A stretch of DNA of 64,000 bases from Earliella scabrosa. Its lineage: Eukaryota > Basidiomycota > Agaricomycetes > Polyporales > Polyporaceae. Location of the stretch: the NCBI GenBank assembly GCA_022605405.1, contig JABYQQ010000005.1:124001-188000 (forward strand), read 5' to 3'. The stretch's first letter is position 1; the number at the start of each line of letters is the position of its first letter. Shown here piece after piece: positions 34,536 through 45,536 of the stretch. Both the position numbers and the translations under genes were made by a program. The notes under the pieces are model-generated. The model had not been told where the DNA came from. It was given only the letters and a program-made list of their open reading frames with translations, and searched no databases.

Positions 34536-35781
34536 ATGTTGTCCAGCACTCTTCGTGCATCGCGCGCTCTTCCAGCTACCTCGCGCCTCCTCCACACCTC
34601 ACCTGCACTTGGAGTCGCGACGCAGACGTCTGGACGCGACCCCCGCCTCTCCCAGGGAACCTCCAGCAAGCCCTCTCATCACCACCCGGGTGATCCTCAC
34701 GACCAGGCCGCGAGGAGAGGCCAAGGCATCGCTCACGGCACACAACAGCAGTCCACCGGATACGACGCCGCATCGCGCACCCCAGGCCAGAAAGCCGACC
34801 GCAGCGGACTCTCTGGCAACCAGGAGGGCGTCGGCTTCGCGGAACAGGTGGGCTCTGCCTCTGGCACCGCGAGCAAGAACCAACTTGGCCCCTCGCCCGG
34901 CGAAGGCAAGGGCGGCCAGGAGGAGAGTACCCCACCTGGCTTCGTCGCGAGCCTCAAGAGCAAGTTTGGGCTGGGCACGAGCAGCGGCGAGGTGAAGCAG
35001 AACCGCGGCGGCGGCATTGGGGTCACAGGTACGGGCGCGCTCCCCCTCGAGAAGAAGCCCGAAGACGGCCGTCGCCCGTACCACACTTCCGCTGTCCGCG
35101 CTGTCGACCAGACTCGCGGCCAAGCACCCGAGGCGAGTCGGCAGCCCCAGGACCGCACGTATGGAGACCAGAATGCGCACCTCAACCATAAGTCTTCGAA
35201 GGGGTCCCCTGATCGCGGAAAGGGTAACGCTGCAGAGGACCCAAAGCTCCCGTCGCACCAGGTGAGCGCATATATGCGCATCCTTGGATGATCCCTTGCA
35301 CTCATATGGCCTACAGCTGGACAAGAAGACTTCATCTGGCTCTACCAAACAAAATCGCACGTTCTCAACCTCCGCGAGCACTTTCGAGGCGAAGCATACC
35401 GCCGACTCCTACTTCAAGGACGTCGACAACTCCCCTCCTCCTTCACAGACCACGCACCAGGTCGACAGTTCCGCCACTGGTTCACAAATTCAGCGCCCCA
35501 ACGAGCCTATGACTGGGGACTTCTCTCGTGCTGGACCACAGACCAAGGAGTACGAAACGGTATGTCTTCTCGCCATCTTGTTTGCGCATCCACCTCATCA
35601 CGTTTTGCAGGTTTCGAAGGGTGATCCTTATGACACGCCTCCCTCCTCGGGCCCCGAAAAGGATGAGAAGCTGCGCTACGGGAACATGCCCGACTATGCC
35701 ACCGGCAGTAGCGTCAGCGATGCTAGAGAAGGTCCTGAAGGTGCAAGTCGGGGAGGACGCAAGCCGGAGGGACGCGCATGA
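34536..35781 (+). CDS. Disordered, probably mitochondrial protein
   Basis: The start at 34536 gives an Arg/Ser/Leu-rich, acid-free N-terminus (MLSSTLRASRALPATSRLLH, then TSPALGV) typical of mitochondrial targeting peptides. Two introns (after 35261, GTGAGC..CTACAG; and at 35560-35610, GTATGT..TTGCAG) link three exons. The rest is low-complexity, rich in Gly, Ser, Gln, Pro and charged residues, with repeated PYHTSAVRA / RTFSTSAST 'HTS/STS' segments that resemble presequence motifs. No folded domain is visible. It ends EGASRGGRKPEGRA. Composition is reminiscent of hydrophilin or stress-induced proteins, and the CRE sites upstream agree with that, but the function is unknown. Confidence 0.75.
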
Positions 35782-36086
35782 GGAATGAAGTCCTCGGCGG
35801 AAGATTTTGAAGTTTTACCGTAGAGCATTGTAACACTATTGTACATTATCCACGCGGCAATCGTCAGATCAGTTGCACGCTGTCATTTTCGCACCGACGT
35901 CTGTCAAGACCACCGGTTCGCCTCACCAACCAATAGAGCCCCAAGTGCTCATGCCGTTAAATTCTCAAGGAAGAAAGCCGACGGGTAGCAAGCCCATGGA
36001 GGAAGTCGCGACAAAGCGACGGCAGTTCTTCATCATAGCTGTCCACCACACCCATCAGCTCAGACCCCGAGAAGAAGAAAAAAGAA
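35782..36086. other. Convergent 3' spacer
   Basis: Short spacer between two facing 3' ends; nothing recognised. Confidence 0.5.
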
Positions 36087-37636
36087 TCAAGCCACGCACA
36101 ACGTCCACTCCTCGAGCTCATACCTCGCCTTCTCCTCCTCGACGCGCATGCGCGCCGTGAGCGCCTTGGCGAGGTGCGCGAGCAGGAGCTCGTCCGTGAC
36201 GAGGTACCGGTAGCGCAGCACCTTGCCCGTCGCGACCTCAAAGTGCATCACCGCGCCGCGCGCGGGGTGGTAGCGCACCTCCCAGTTGCACACCGCGACG
36301 GGGTCGTGCGCGAGCGGCGGCGTCGACGCGTTCGCCGCCGCCGGGGGCGCGACGCCCGCTTGCGGGAGGGGGAGCGTCCAGGAGGAGCTGTCGTCGATCC
36401 ATCGCCAGCCGAGCGGGAAGGCGGGCTTGTTGATCGTCTTGCGCGTGGGTGCTGGTGGGGCGGCGGTGGGGAGCGCGGTCAGGTCGAGCGCACCGGTGGA
36501 GTCGGAGGCGGAGGCGCGGTAGAAGGTGGGGTAGAGGGGCGTGGCGGGGTCTGGGACGACCTCGGAGGCGGGGAGGGAGTAGAGGACGTCGAAGCCGCGC
36601 TGGTGGTACTTGAGGAGGCCGTCCATGCGGTGCTTGCCCCTCCCGCGGCAGGATGAGGAGAGGAGCGTGCGGCGCTCCTCGAGCGTTGCTTGCGGGAAGA
36701 GGCAGTACGCTTTTTCGTAGCTGATCACGTTCATCACGCAGGCTGGAGAGAGAGGGGGGAGTCAGCGCGCGGGCGGGTGGAATAGGGAAAGGGCGGGAGA
36801 GGGAGGTTTACTGGAGTGGAAGCCGAGGATGACCTCCATCGGCGTGTTCTTGGCGATGATGACTTGCACTTTGAGCTCGCGCGGTGCGCTCTGGCCTTCT
36901 GCCTCTCCCGCAACGGTCTCTGAGTCTCCTGGTGTTGGGGGGACGGGCCTGACGAACGTCAAGATGGCCATCACGCCTGGCATCGAGTAGATCCCGTTCG
37001 GCCTCCTCTTCACGCATTCGGCGATCTCGACCTCGAACCTCGGGTCCTGGAAGTCCATCGCCTTGTACTTGTACCCCTCCGCCATGAGCCACACGCCGAC
37101 CTCGCGACGGTGGCGCATGTGGACGTACAAGTCGAGGTCGCTCTCATGCCAGACGACCCTGTCGAAGAACTGCAGCGCGACGGAGCCGGAGACGAGCGTG
37201 CCCGTGCGGGCCTGGAGGGAGCGGAAGGCGCGGGCGCGGGCGTGGAGATGGGGGTGGAGCGCGAGGGAGGAGGGGAAGAAGCGCGAGAGGAGGCGGTCGA
37301 TATTGTACGCGGCGCGGGTGTAGATCGAGACGGCGGAGTAGGCGGTGCGGCATGTGCGCGAGAGGCGGAGGAGCGCGGAGGGCGGGAGGCGGGAGAAGAT
37401 GGGTTCGGTGATGAGCTCGATGTCGAGGAGGCGCTCGGAGAAGAGCTGTGGAGGACATCGCTGGGGTCAGCTTGGTGTGCTTGGTGTGCTTGGAGGGAAT
37501 GGAAGATGGAAACAAGGGAGGGGCAAAGGCTGAAATATTAGACAGCTCAGGCTGTGTCCACTGATGTCTCTGCACAAGCACTTTGGCACGATGTGCGCGC
37601 AACTCACGCGCGGGGCTCAACGAGGAGCTCGGTCAT
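36087..37636 (-). CDS. F-box-type protein of a mushroom-specific family
   Basis: A short first exon (ATG at 37636, MTELLVEPRA) is followed by LFSERLLDIELITEPIFSRL and PPSALLRLSRTCRTAYSAVS, an F-box-like N-terminus. Next come the conserved block ARAFRSLQARTGTLVSGSVA, LQFFDRVVWHESDLDLYVHM and RREVGVWLMAEGYKYK, and after an intron near 36745-36810 the segments ACVMNVISYEKAYCLFPQAT and RTLLSSSCRGRGKHRMDGLL. The S-D-L-D-L-Y motif after a 'SGS' loop resembles the active-site strand of nucleotidyltransferase folds, so the middle may be a nucleotidyltransferase-like domain; this is a weak inference. The C-terminal 100 residues are Ala/Pro-rich, then basic/acidic. The family is widespread in Agaricomycetes, but its role is unknown. 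Confidence 0.75.
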
Positions 37637-39809
37637 GAGAATGCTGGGGGAAATGGGAGGAGACGCTTTGAACTAATTTGATGTTGTTTGAGGTCGTGGG
37701 TGACAGTGGTGGGGAATACGGGAAATACATATTGATGCACGTTTGGGTCGGAGGTACTAGATCAGGGGCTGCGGAGAGCGGACGGGTGTGCCCGCTCAGC
37801 GCGCGCTGTCACCCGTTGAACGACTCGAGACTAACCACTATCGAGAAAGTGGTACATGTCGATGACCTCGATCTGCTTGATATTCATCGCACTCCGCGAT
37901 CCTGCCAGTCTGCTGCACGGACAGAATCGCGGAGCCATACGACGCGCTCTCGACGGTCTTTGACCCACGCGACGCGTCGATGCCCTCAAGACTGGAAGAT
38001 CTAGACACGATGACCTACCCGGGATTGTACAGGCATTGTGAGGCCTCGGATCCTGTGTGCCAAGTCGTGCTTTTTTGTTCTGTTGGAGTGCTGGAGCTCT
38101 GGAGGCCGATGCGAGATAGTGGATCTGGTTCAAGATCGAACCGGGGTCGCAGAAGATATGTACACTTGGCCTCGCGCGTGTGGAAGGCCTGGAAGCTGTC
38201 AACGCGTAGGTCACGCCTATTCAACGCGTCGCGTAACGGGCTGGCGTTCAGACGCCCGATGCGACCCCACCTCAAGCGCTTGATGACCTCTATCTTCGCT
38301 CAACGCTCTACTCCCATTACCACTGCCAGTACTCGCGCTCATGAGCCTCGTGGTCCCCGTCCCATACACCTTGCTATGAAGCGTCTGCGACTTCCGAAAA
38401 CAGCATTCAACGTACCTATCGAACGGTTCATTCTCCCAGTGGACGGCGGCGTCGACAGGCACGGCCGTGCATTCCCAAGGCCAGGAGTCACCAGCATACG
38501 GCAGCATACGGCGGCTCCGCTCGTTGAGGTGAGTTGTACCCACCGCCTGTCATAGTGCACATGCACACGCACGGCGCAATTGCAGTAATGGAGGCGTTGC
38601 TACATGTGCCAAGTAAGGTGAGCCTCGGACATGATGAGCTAAATCGTGGACGTCATTGCACCCCTGGACGAGATGAAGGAGCACGTATTTGTGTTGTTCC
38701 CGGGCTAGAGCAGGTCGTACTCGGCGTCTTGGCGGGAGCAAATATGCGTCCTGTACGTCCATCTATCTCAGTGCGTGCTACACCTCCCATTCGCTCCTGC
38801 TATGGCTAGAGGCACCATGTGTCCGCCGAATCTACTTGCGCGGAAATTACTCCGAGAGGGACGAATCCCTGTCGTGCGCATTTTGAGGGTTGGTTCGTCT
38901 AGTCGAGCTACAGTGACGGATTCTGTATCGCCCGGCCCGCTCCTAGGACGCAGCGGAAGCCTCGTCTTCAATGACGATATGGCCCTGAGTCGCCCTGCAG
39001 CACATGCTTGCGAACTGGAGCCGGGCTGAAGAAGCTTCTCCATCTCCGGATTAGACCGCTTCTATCTATGATGGTCTCCCACCCGACCCCTCTGTCCAAG
39101 AGGTCGTGTGGACGATAACAGCGCGGTAACAATCCCCATAACCGTTCGTCTTGGAAGGTATGTTTGCATCTCTGTCTGGGCGGCGAAACATGTATAGACT
39201 TCGTCCGCTAGAACGGCGGTCATGCGGACGATGTTCCTCGCCCGCAACAAGGATACCGCTTTGGACGGCGATGCGCTTGCGTTGGAGTGGGAGGTCATAC
39301 GCGCCGCGGCGTAGGACTAATACCGAACGGAGCCGGTAGCGTGACCATGACAATGGCACCCACGCATGCCGCGCCGGTATGTTGTGTCGTGCACGCTGGA
39401 CATCGCTCGTCGGTCAAACTGGCCAATTGCAATGCTACTGATGTCGCGTGGGTTATGTTTGGCGCAGGATACGCCGCCTGCTTCTTTGGCTGTCACGGTG
39501 GCAGGGGCGCAACTGCCGCGGAAGTACGGAACACGTGCTGCACGATGGAAGGCGGAGAGGGCGACGGGTGATATCATCGCTCTTCTGGCCAGAGTGCGAG
39601 CTGAGCAGGACGTTATGGCAGCCCAGCGCCCATGTGAATGCCCCCATTCTTCTTCGCCCCCAGAACTCTGATCGACACTTCCTTTCACAGTGCCATCGCC
39701 TCTTCCAACACACACATAGCACGTACATAAGGGTGGAGCATCCCCTCGCAGCTCCCGCACACCGTCTTTCGACGCCCCATCTCCTCCTCGAGCCCGCGCA
39801 TATACCCCA
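37637..39809. other. 2.2-kb gene-poor stretch
   Basis: Several open frames of 90-190 codons occur on both strands, but their composition is that of GC-rich noise and none shows a domain, signal peptide or exon chain. The right end is the promoter of the PX-GH18 gene. Confidence 0.45.
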
Positions 39810-42076
39810 ATGGCGATCTACGCTGCATCCGTCGTCGGCCACACCACCGCCTCCGTCCCGAGGCCCCATATCCTCTACCTCGTCCAGGTCAAGACGACCG
39901 ACGGCGAGACGACGACGGTCTCCAAGCGCTACTCCGAGGTGAGAACGACATTGTCTGCTTCGCGTTCGTCGCGTGCCCTAACGTCGTTGCAGTTCGTCAA
40001 GCTACACGATACCCTCAACGATCCAGGATCTCTCCCGCCCAAGCGTCTTCTCGCTACCACCTTCATCCCCTCAGCATGGCTCGACGATACCCTCATCTCC
40101 GAGCGCAAGGCTGGTCTCTCCGCCTATCTCCATGCCCTCATTCAGTCGCCGCAGTTCCGCGCGCACCAGTCCGTCATCGACTTCCTCTCGTCTTCCCTGT
40201 CTACCGCTTCCTCCCGCGCTTTCAGCCTCGAAGACGCCCTTCCCTCCACCCTCTCCCGCAAGACGGCGCTGAATCTCCAAGCACAGCACGGCGGAGACGT
40301 TTCAATTGAAGCCACGCCGATCGCCGCTGCCTACTATCCGGACTGGTCGGCCGGCAGCAACCCGCCGAATCAGCTCGACTTCTCCAAATTCGATATCCTC
40401 TTCTTTGGTACGTCCGTCTTATCTCCATGCGCGATAGTTTTGGTGGCGCTGCAGTGTCTGTCGGGCGTCGCTGCACAGCACCTGAATGATTACGAGCGCA
40501 TATATGCTGTGATCTAACATGTCTCATCTTCAGCGTTCGCAACTCCGAACTCCTCATCGGGCATCTCCTTCGATTCCGGCTCAACCTCCACGCTCAGGAC
40601 TCTCGTCACGAGCGCCCACAACAGCGGCAAGGGTACGAAGGTCGTGCTGTCCATTGGTGTGTTTCATGTTCATTGCAACAGCATGTCAGCATGCCGTGCT
40701 CACATGCTTCGAACTTTCCAGGTGGGTGGGGCGGTAGTAAGTGGTTCTCACAGACCATGAGCTCTGCGGCGAATCGCACGACGTTTGTCAACGCCTGCGT
40801 CAGCGCAGTCAATACGTACAATCTCGACGGTGCGTACACATGACCGGACGAACCGCATGATCCTCTGACGTGTATGGGAATCTTTCTTCAGGCGTTGACA
40901 TTGACTGGGTATGTCAACTTCGTCCGCTCGACGTCATCCCGCCCTGACGGAGGTTCCGGTTTCGCAGGAGTATCCCAATGAATCGGGCGCAGGCAACCCG
41001 CACTCTTCATCAGACGCCGCAAACCTTCTCTCGTTCTTCAAGTCGCTGCGCTCCGCGCTTGGTTCGTCGAAGATCATCTCTGCCGCCGTCACGCCACTCC
41101 CGTGGAAGGGATCGAACGGCAGCCCTCTCACCGATGTCTCTGCGTACGCTGCGGTCATGACATACGCCAACATCATGTCAGTTTGCCAGCTCAGACTCAT
41201 ACTCCCATTTTACAGTAGCGGTCTGCTCACACTATATGCAGGAATTACGACGTCTGGGGTGCCTCCTCGTCTCCAGGCCCGAACGCGCCACTTGGCAACC
41301 TATGCGGCAACTCTACCCTGCCGCAATATTCGGCTCAAGCGGGTCTCGCGCAGTGGACGAAGGCCGGGTTCCCAAGCAGCAAGCTCCTGCTCGGTCTGCC
41401 GCTCTATGGCTACGTCTCGAAGAGCACGAAGACCGTCCTGCACCAGATCGCCCGCCCGCCCGTGGGCTTCGATGTCAAGGCGTACAAGGAACAGGTGCTC
41501 GGCCTGCCCGACCGCGGACTATCGTGCCCCCTCCCCCAGGTCGTCGAAGAGCCGCGGGAGAACGAGGAGAAGCCGAACGCGCTTATGGGCGCGCATGAGC
41601 GGCCGAAGGCCAAGACTGAGGTGAAGGCGCAGGCAGCCGCGGGCGACTTGAGCGCCTTCTTTGGACAGCAGATTGCGTTCAACCAGCTCGTCTCTCTCGG
41701 TGCGCTCAAGAAGAACTCTGATGGGACGTACACCCAAGCGAACGGGTACACGATGGGTAAGTGGCTCGACAGTTCACCTTCGCTGCGCGTTTGGCCGGGA
41801 AGCCTGATTGCGTTGTGTATAGCTTGGGACGACTGTAGCGACACGCCGTTCCTGTTCGACACGTCGCGCCAGACGGTCGTCACGTATGACGACACTTGGT
41901 CCTTGGCCGACAAGGCGACGTTTGCGAGGCAGAACGGTATGGCGGGCTGCTTTACGTGGTCCCTCGACCAGGTGCGTTCGGCTTCTTGCAGCATCGACGA
42001 TGAGACGCTGATCGCGTGCGTCTAGGATGACGGCTACGCGCTCCAGAACGTTATTCGTAAGAACCTGGGCAAGTGA
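39810..42076 (+). CDS. PX-domain / GH18 chitinase fusion
   Basis: Residues 1-110 form a PX domain with all PI3P-site signatures: KRYSEFVKLHDTL (the R-Y-S of RRYSDF), the Pro-rich loop SLPPKRLL, and SERKAGLSAYLHAL. After a linker (111-148, TASSRAFSLEDALPSTLSRK..), a GH18 barrel starts at AAAYYPDWSAGSNPPNQLDF. It shows KVVLSIGGWGGSKWF, the catalytic DGVDIDWEYP (DxxDxDxE complete, acid near residue 265), MTYANIMNYDVWG, LLLGLPLYGY and GMAGCFTWSLDQDDGY. PX and GH18 start lie in one continuous exon (39990-40408), so the fusion is not a splice guess. There is no signal peptide. About ten exons, one of only 17 nt. A charged insertion (VVEEPRENEEKPNALMGAHE) sits late in the barrel. Likely substrate chitin or N-acetylglucosamine glycans; location on endosomal membranes is inferred. 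Confidence 0.88.
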
Positions 42077-42634
42077 GGTGGAGAGGCGCATGTCTTTGGG
42101 ATTACTGAACATTCTAGTGTTCCGTCTTCACGATCTTATATGACACGACGCTCACGACATTATTCCCGACGACGCATCATGAACCGACACACGCCGCATT
42201 TATCGACGCTCTCGTGGCTAGCTCTCTTACATTGTTCTGGCTATTAGCATCAATACACCACCTTGTGATGATGTTCCACCATTGCGTGCATTGTTCATGC
42301 ACCACGCGACTTCGGGGGGTATATGAGGTGGGTTGACGGAAAGCTCCGGCGAGAAAAAATATGCTGAGGACTTCCATTGTTCGCTTCATCAGGTAAGTGC
42401 GTCTCGCCTATAGATGCGTTCGTCCTTGAGCGCTTATGTCCAAGCGCAACTCTTGTCGCAACCACCACCACTTTGCTCCGTGCCTTCCAACTATCAGGTC
42501 AATTGCAATTCCATAAGGTGAGTTGGTTCAGCGAATGTTATTGTATTTCTGACATTGACCGCGTCTTACAGAACACCCCAGTTCCCAACCTTTCCCAACG
42601 TGCTGCTCGCGAGCGGTGGTTAGAGTTCATTACG
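42077..42634. other. Spacer GH18 to G2, part of the duplicated block
   Basis: No gene. Its sequence recurs, diverged, at 47881-48661, which supports block duplication. It carries the G2 promoter. Confidence 0.6.
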
Positions 42635-43785
42635 ATGGGTCAAACGTTCGAATTGTAAGTTCTCATTTGTGTGCTTGTGCCAGCTGAAGTGCAAACCACC
42701 CCTCGAAGGATCAACGTGGACAGAGAAGAGAAGAGCTATGAATCCTGTGCCAAACTCGGAGAGTTCTTCTTCGACGACTTCCGTGATCTGAGAGCTGCCC
42801 TCCGTCTGCCCACTCTTCCAAGGTGCGCATGAATACTAGACAACCTACAGTATCATACGCAGCTAAACTAACCGGTGGCTCAAGGGAGGTTGGCGTCTGG
42901 CTCAAGCGCGGCGAGGTCGCCCTCCAGCCCGGTCCCTTCGGGAAACTCTCGCCCGAGGTCATCGACATGGTTTACGCCCAGTTCACCTCGGAGGACGACC
43001 TTGATGACGTCATCTGGTTTGCGATCACATGCAAGCGCCTTCTCACCATTGGCAAACCGCATCTCCTCCGCCTCCTCCGAGCGATCCACGCGCCCTGGGC
43101 GGGCTCGCGGATCATCTGCCTCGGAGAGTACACCGACGACGACTCGGAACTCCCAGCGGGCTTCCTCACGGACGCCGAGAAGCACAAGATTGCGACGACG
43201 GAGATCGACGGGGTGGGCGAGCCCGACGAGTACTCCAAGTGCCTCTCGCTGTACGCCTGCGAGCTGTATCGCAAGTCCTACGGCCGCGGACGGTCGAGAG
43301 ACGACGAGTGGGCGTACTGGGGCGAGCTGAGGGAGGCGCGGGAGATGTACAGGAAGGACGGCGACGCGCAGGGCCTGCTCGAGCTCGACATGTTCAACGC
43401 GCTGTACAGGTACACCAAGCCGACGTACCCGGCGGGCGTCGCCGTGCTGTGCAACCTCTCGAAGGCGGAGTACGTGCGCGAGGACCGGCTGACGGTCATG
43501 GACTGGAAGCGCGACTCAAACTGGACGTGCAGGTTCGGGCTCATCAACGGGTTGATGGCGCGGATTTGCTGGGCGACGGACCCGAGCATCTCGCTCTGTT
43601 GCGGGAAGGCGTATGAGGAGCGGTTCGTCAAGGGGCCGTGGGCGGGAGACCGGTTTTGTATCACGACGGTGAAGGAGATGGGGCGGCTGAAGATTGGTGC
43701 GGGTAAGGAGTGGAAGGACGTTACGGAAGAGGTGGACGAGTTGCTGGTGCATCTCTGGAAGAAGAACTTGGTGGATGATGCATGA
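42635..43785 (+). CDS. MGQ-family F-box-like protein, 344 aa (G2)
   Basis: Exons 42635-42654 (MGQTFEL), 42709-42822 (INVDREEKSYESCAKLGEFF to LRLPTLPR) and 42885-43785 join in frame. The third exon encodes EVGVWLKRGEVALQPGPFG, the F-box-like KLSPEVIDMVYAQFTSEDDL and VIWFAITCKRLLTIGKPHLL, then WAGSRIICLGEY, LTDAEKHKIATTEI, VLCNLSKAEYVREDRLTVM, LMARICWATDPSISLCCGK, KGPWAGDRFCITTVKEMGRL and EEVDELLVHLWKKNLVDDA. First of six family members in the cluster, starting 559 bp after the PX-GH18 stop. G4 is its closest copy. No membrane segment is present; Gly at position 2 could be myristoylated, although Ser/Thr at position 6 is missing. Confidence 0.87.
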
Positions 43786-44330
43786 TGACTAGGACTGGTG
43801 GACGATCGCGATCCATAGCGCATAGTACTCACTTACGGGATGCATTGGAATTGCTAGCTTGTCCCCTGGAAAGCGAAGCGAGCAGACAGGTACATTACGT
43901 GGCCCCGTCCACAAACAAGTACAAACGCGTGAACCCACATCGGGACAGGCCCTCAGCACAAGGACACCACGGCGACTTCAAGTCCCTCCGTTGACAATGG
44001 TCATTGTCTGCCGTGCCAGCAAGCATGAGCAACTCCAGATGGCGGTCTGCCTGGGGAGCTATGGCTATTGTAAAGTAAGCGCGGCAAGCGCCGGTGAGCA
44101 ACAATTATTGTTCGTCGCCTATAACTGCGTCCACTGGCACTTCCGACTCGTTGTCTCTGTTTCGTAACCTGACTACATCAGATTCAACGCATTCAACGCA
44201 ATTCTGATAGGTCGGTACGGCCAAAAGCATACCTCGTCTTCTGTCTGACATTGAACCCGTCTTGCAGAGCACCTCAAACTTCGACAGGTTATCCAGCGAG
44301 CGGTGGCCCGGAGGGTTAGAGCTGAAACGG
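43786..44330. other. Spacer G2 to G3
   Basis: No gene. Related promoter-like sequence (CACCTCCGACTCGTT-like, then TTTCGTAACCTGACT) recurs before G5 near 50230-50275, as expected from block duplication. Confidence 0.5.
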
Positions 44331-45452
44331 ATGGGTCAGTTTTTCAATCTGTGAGTTACCACCTGCGTGCGTTTCAACTGGAAAGACTTGAACCATCTCT
44401 GGAAGGCTTAACGTGGACAGGGAGGAGAGAAGCACGGAGACTTGCAGCAAGCTCGGAGAATTCTTCTTCGATGGGTTCCGCAGTCTGACAAAAGCCCTCC
44501 GTCTGCCTACTCTCCCAAGGTGCGCATGAATAATGGACATCCCATGCGTAGCGGTGCTGACAGTTGGCTCAGGGAGGTCGATGCCTGGCTCAAGCGGGGC
44601 AAGGTCGCGTTGCAGCCCGGTCCCTTTGGGAAGCTCTCGCCCGAGGTCATCGACATGGTTTATGCCCAGTTCACCTCCGACGACGACCTTGCGGATGTAA
44701 TTCGGCTCGCGATTACGTGCAAGTGCCTTCTCGCGGTGGGTAAACCCCATCTCCTCCGGCTCCTCCAAGCGTATCACGCGTGCTGGGCGGGTTGCCGACT
44801 CATCTGCCTCGGAGAGTACACAGTGAACGACGCGGATCTTCCTGAGGGTCTGCTCACGGACGCTGAAAAGCACAAGATTGCGACGACGGAGATCCCAAAG
44901 CTGGGCAAGCCCGGCGGGTACCGAAAGAGCCTTACGCTGTACGCCTTCGAGCTGTACAGCGCGGGCTACGGCCGCCGCGGCCGATCGTACGAGCGTGAAT
45001 GGGCGGCGTATTCGAAACGATTGGAGGAGCTGCAGAAGATGCTCGAGGAGGGCGGCCACGCGCGAAAACTGCGCGAGCTCGACATGTTCGACGCGCTGTA
45101 CAAGTACCGGGAACCGACGTACCCGAACGGCGTCGTCGTGCTCTGCAACCTCTCGAAGGCGGAGTACGTGCGCGAGGACCGCTTGACGGTCATGGAGACG
45201 AACAGGTTCGGGCTCATCCACGGCTTGATGGCGCGCATCTGCTGGTCGAGGGACCCGAGCATCGCGATGTGTTGCGGGAAGGAGTATAAGGAGCGGTTCG
45301 TCAAGGGGCCGTGGGCGGGAGACCGGTTCTGTATTGCAACGTTGAAGGAGATTCCCCGGCTGAAGATTGGTGCGGGTAAGGAGTGGAAGGATGTTACGGA
45401 CGAGGTGGACGAGTTGCTGCTTCACCTCTGGGAGGAAAACTTCGATGACTAG
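44331..45452 (+). CDS. MGQ-family F-box-like protein, 337 aa (G3)
   Basis: Exons 44331-44350 (MGQFFNL), 44406-44519 (LNVDREERSTETCSKLGEFF) and 44573-45452. The F-box-like region reads KLSPEVIDMVYAQFTSDDDL and VIRLAITCKCLLAVGKPHLL. The A'-type hallmarks are AYHACWAGCRLICLGEYT, FGLIHGLMARICW and DRFCIATLKEIPRLKIGAG. These pair it with G5 rather than with its neighbour G2. A region around residues 170-200 (RGRSYEREWAAYSKRLEELQ) is variable among members and is the likeliest specificity segment. A long antisense open frame over this gene has no support. Confidence 0.87.
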
Positions 45453-45536
45453 GGCTGGTCCAGAGGCAATGGTGTGTGGACACGCGTTCGAGATCTATGT
45501 GTATTGCAATTACATGGTCACCGGCGCACATATTGC

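Noticed and set aside
37980..38555. 191-codon plus-strand frame in the 37.6-39.8 kb gap
   Set aside because: Arg-rich, no domain, no splice partners, and no promoter context.
39810..40408. PX part as a separate SNARE (Vam7-like) gene
   Set aside because: No stop, promoter or SNARE helix lies between PX and GH18, and the frame is continuous within one exon.
44316..45425. 369-codon open frame antisense to G3
   Set aside because: It mirrors the sense codons of a conserved family; similar antisense frames appear over the paralogues only because the DNA is alike.
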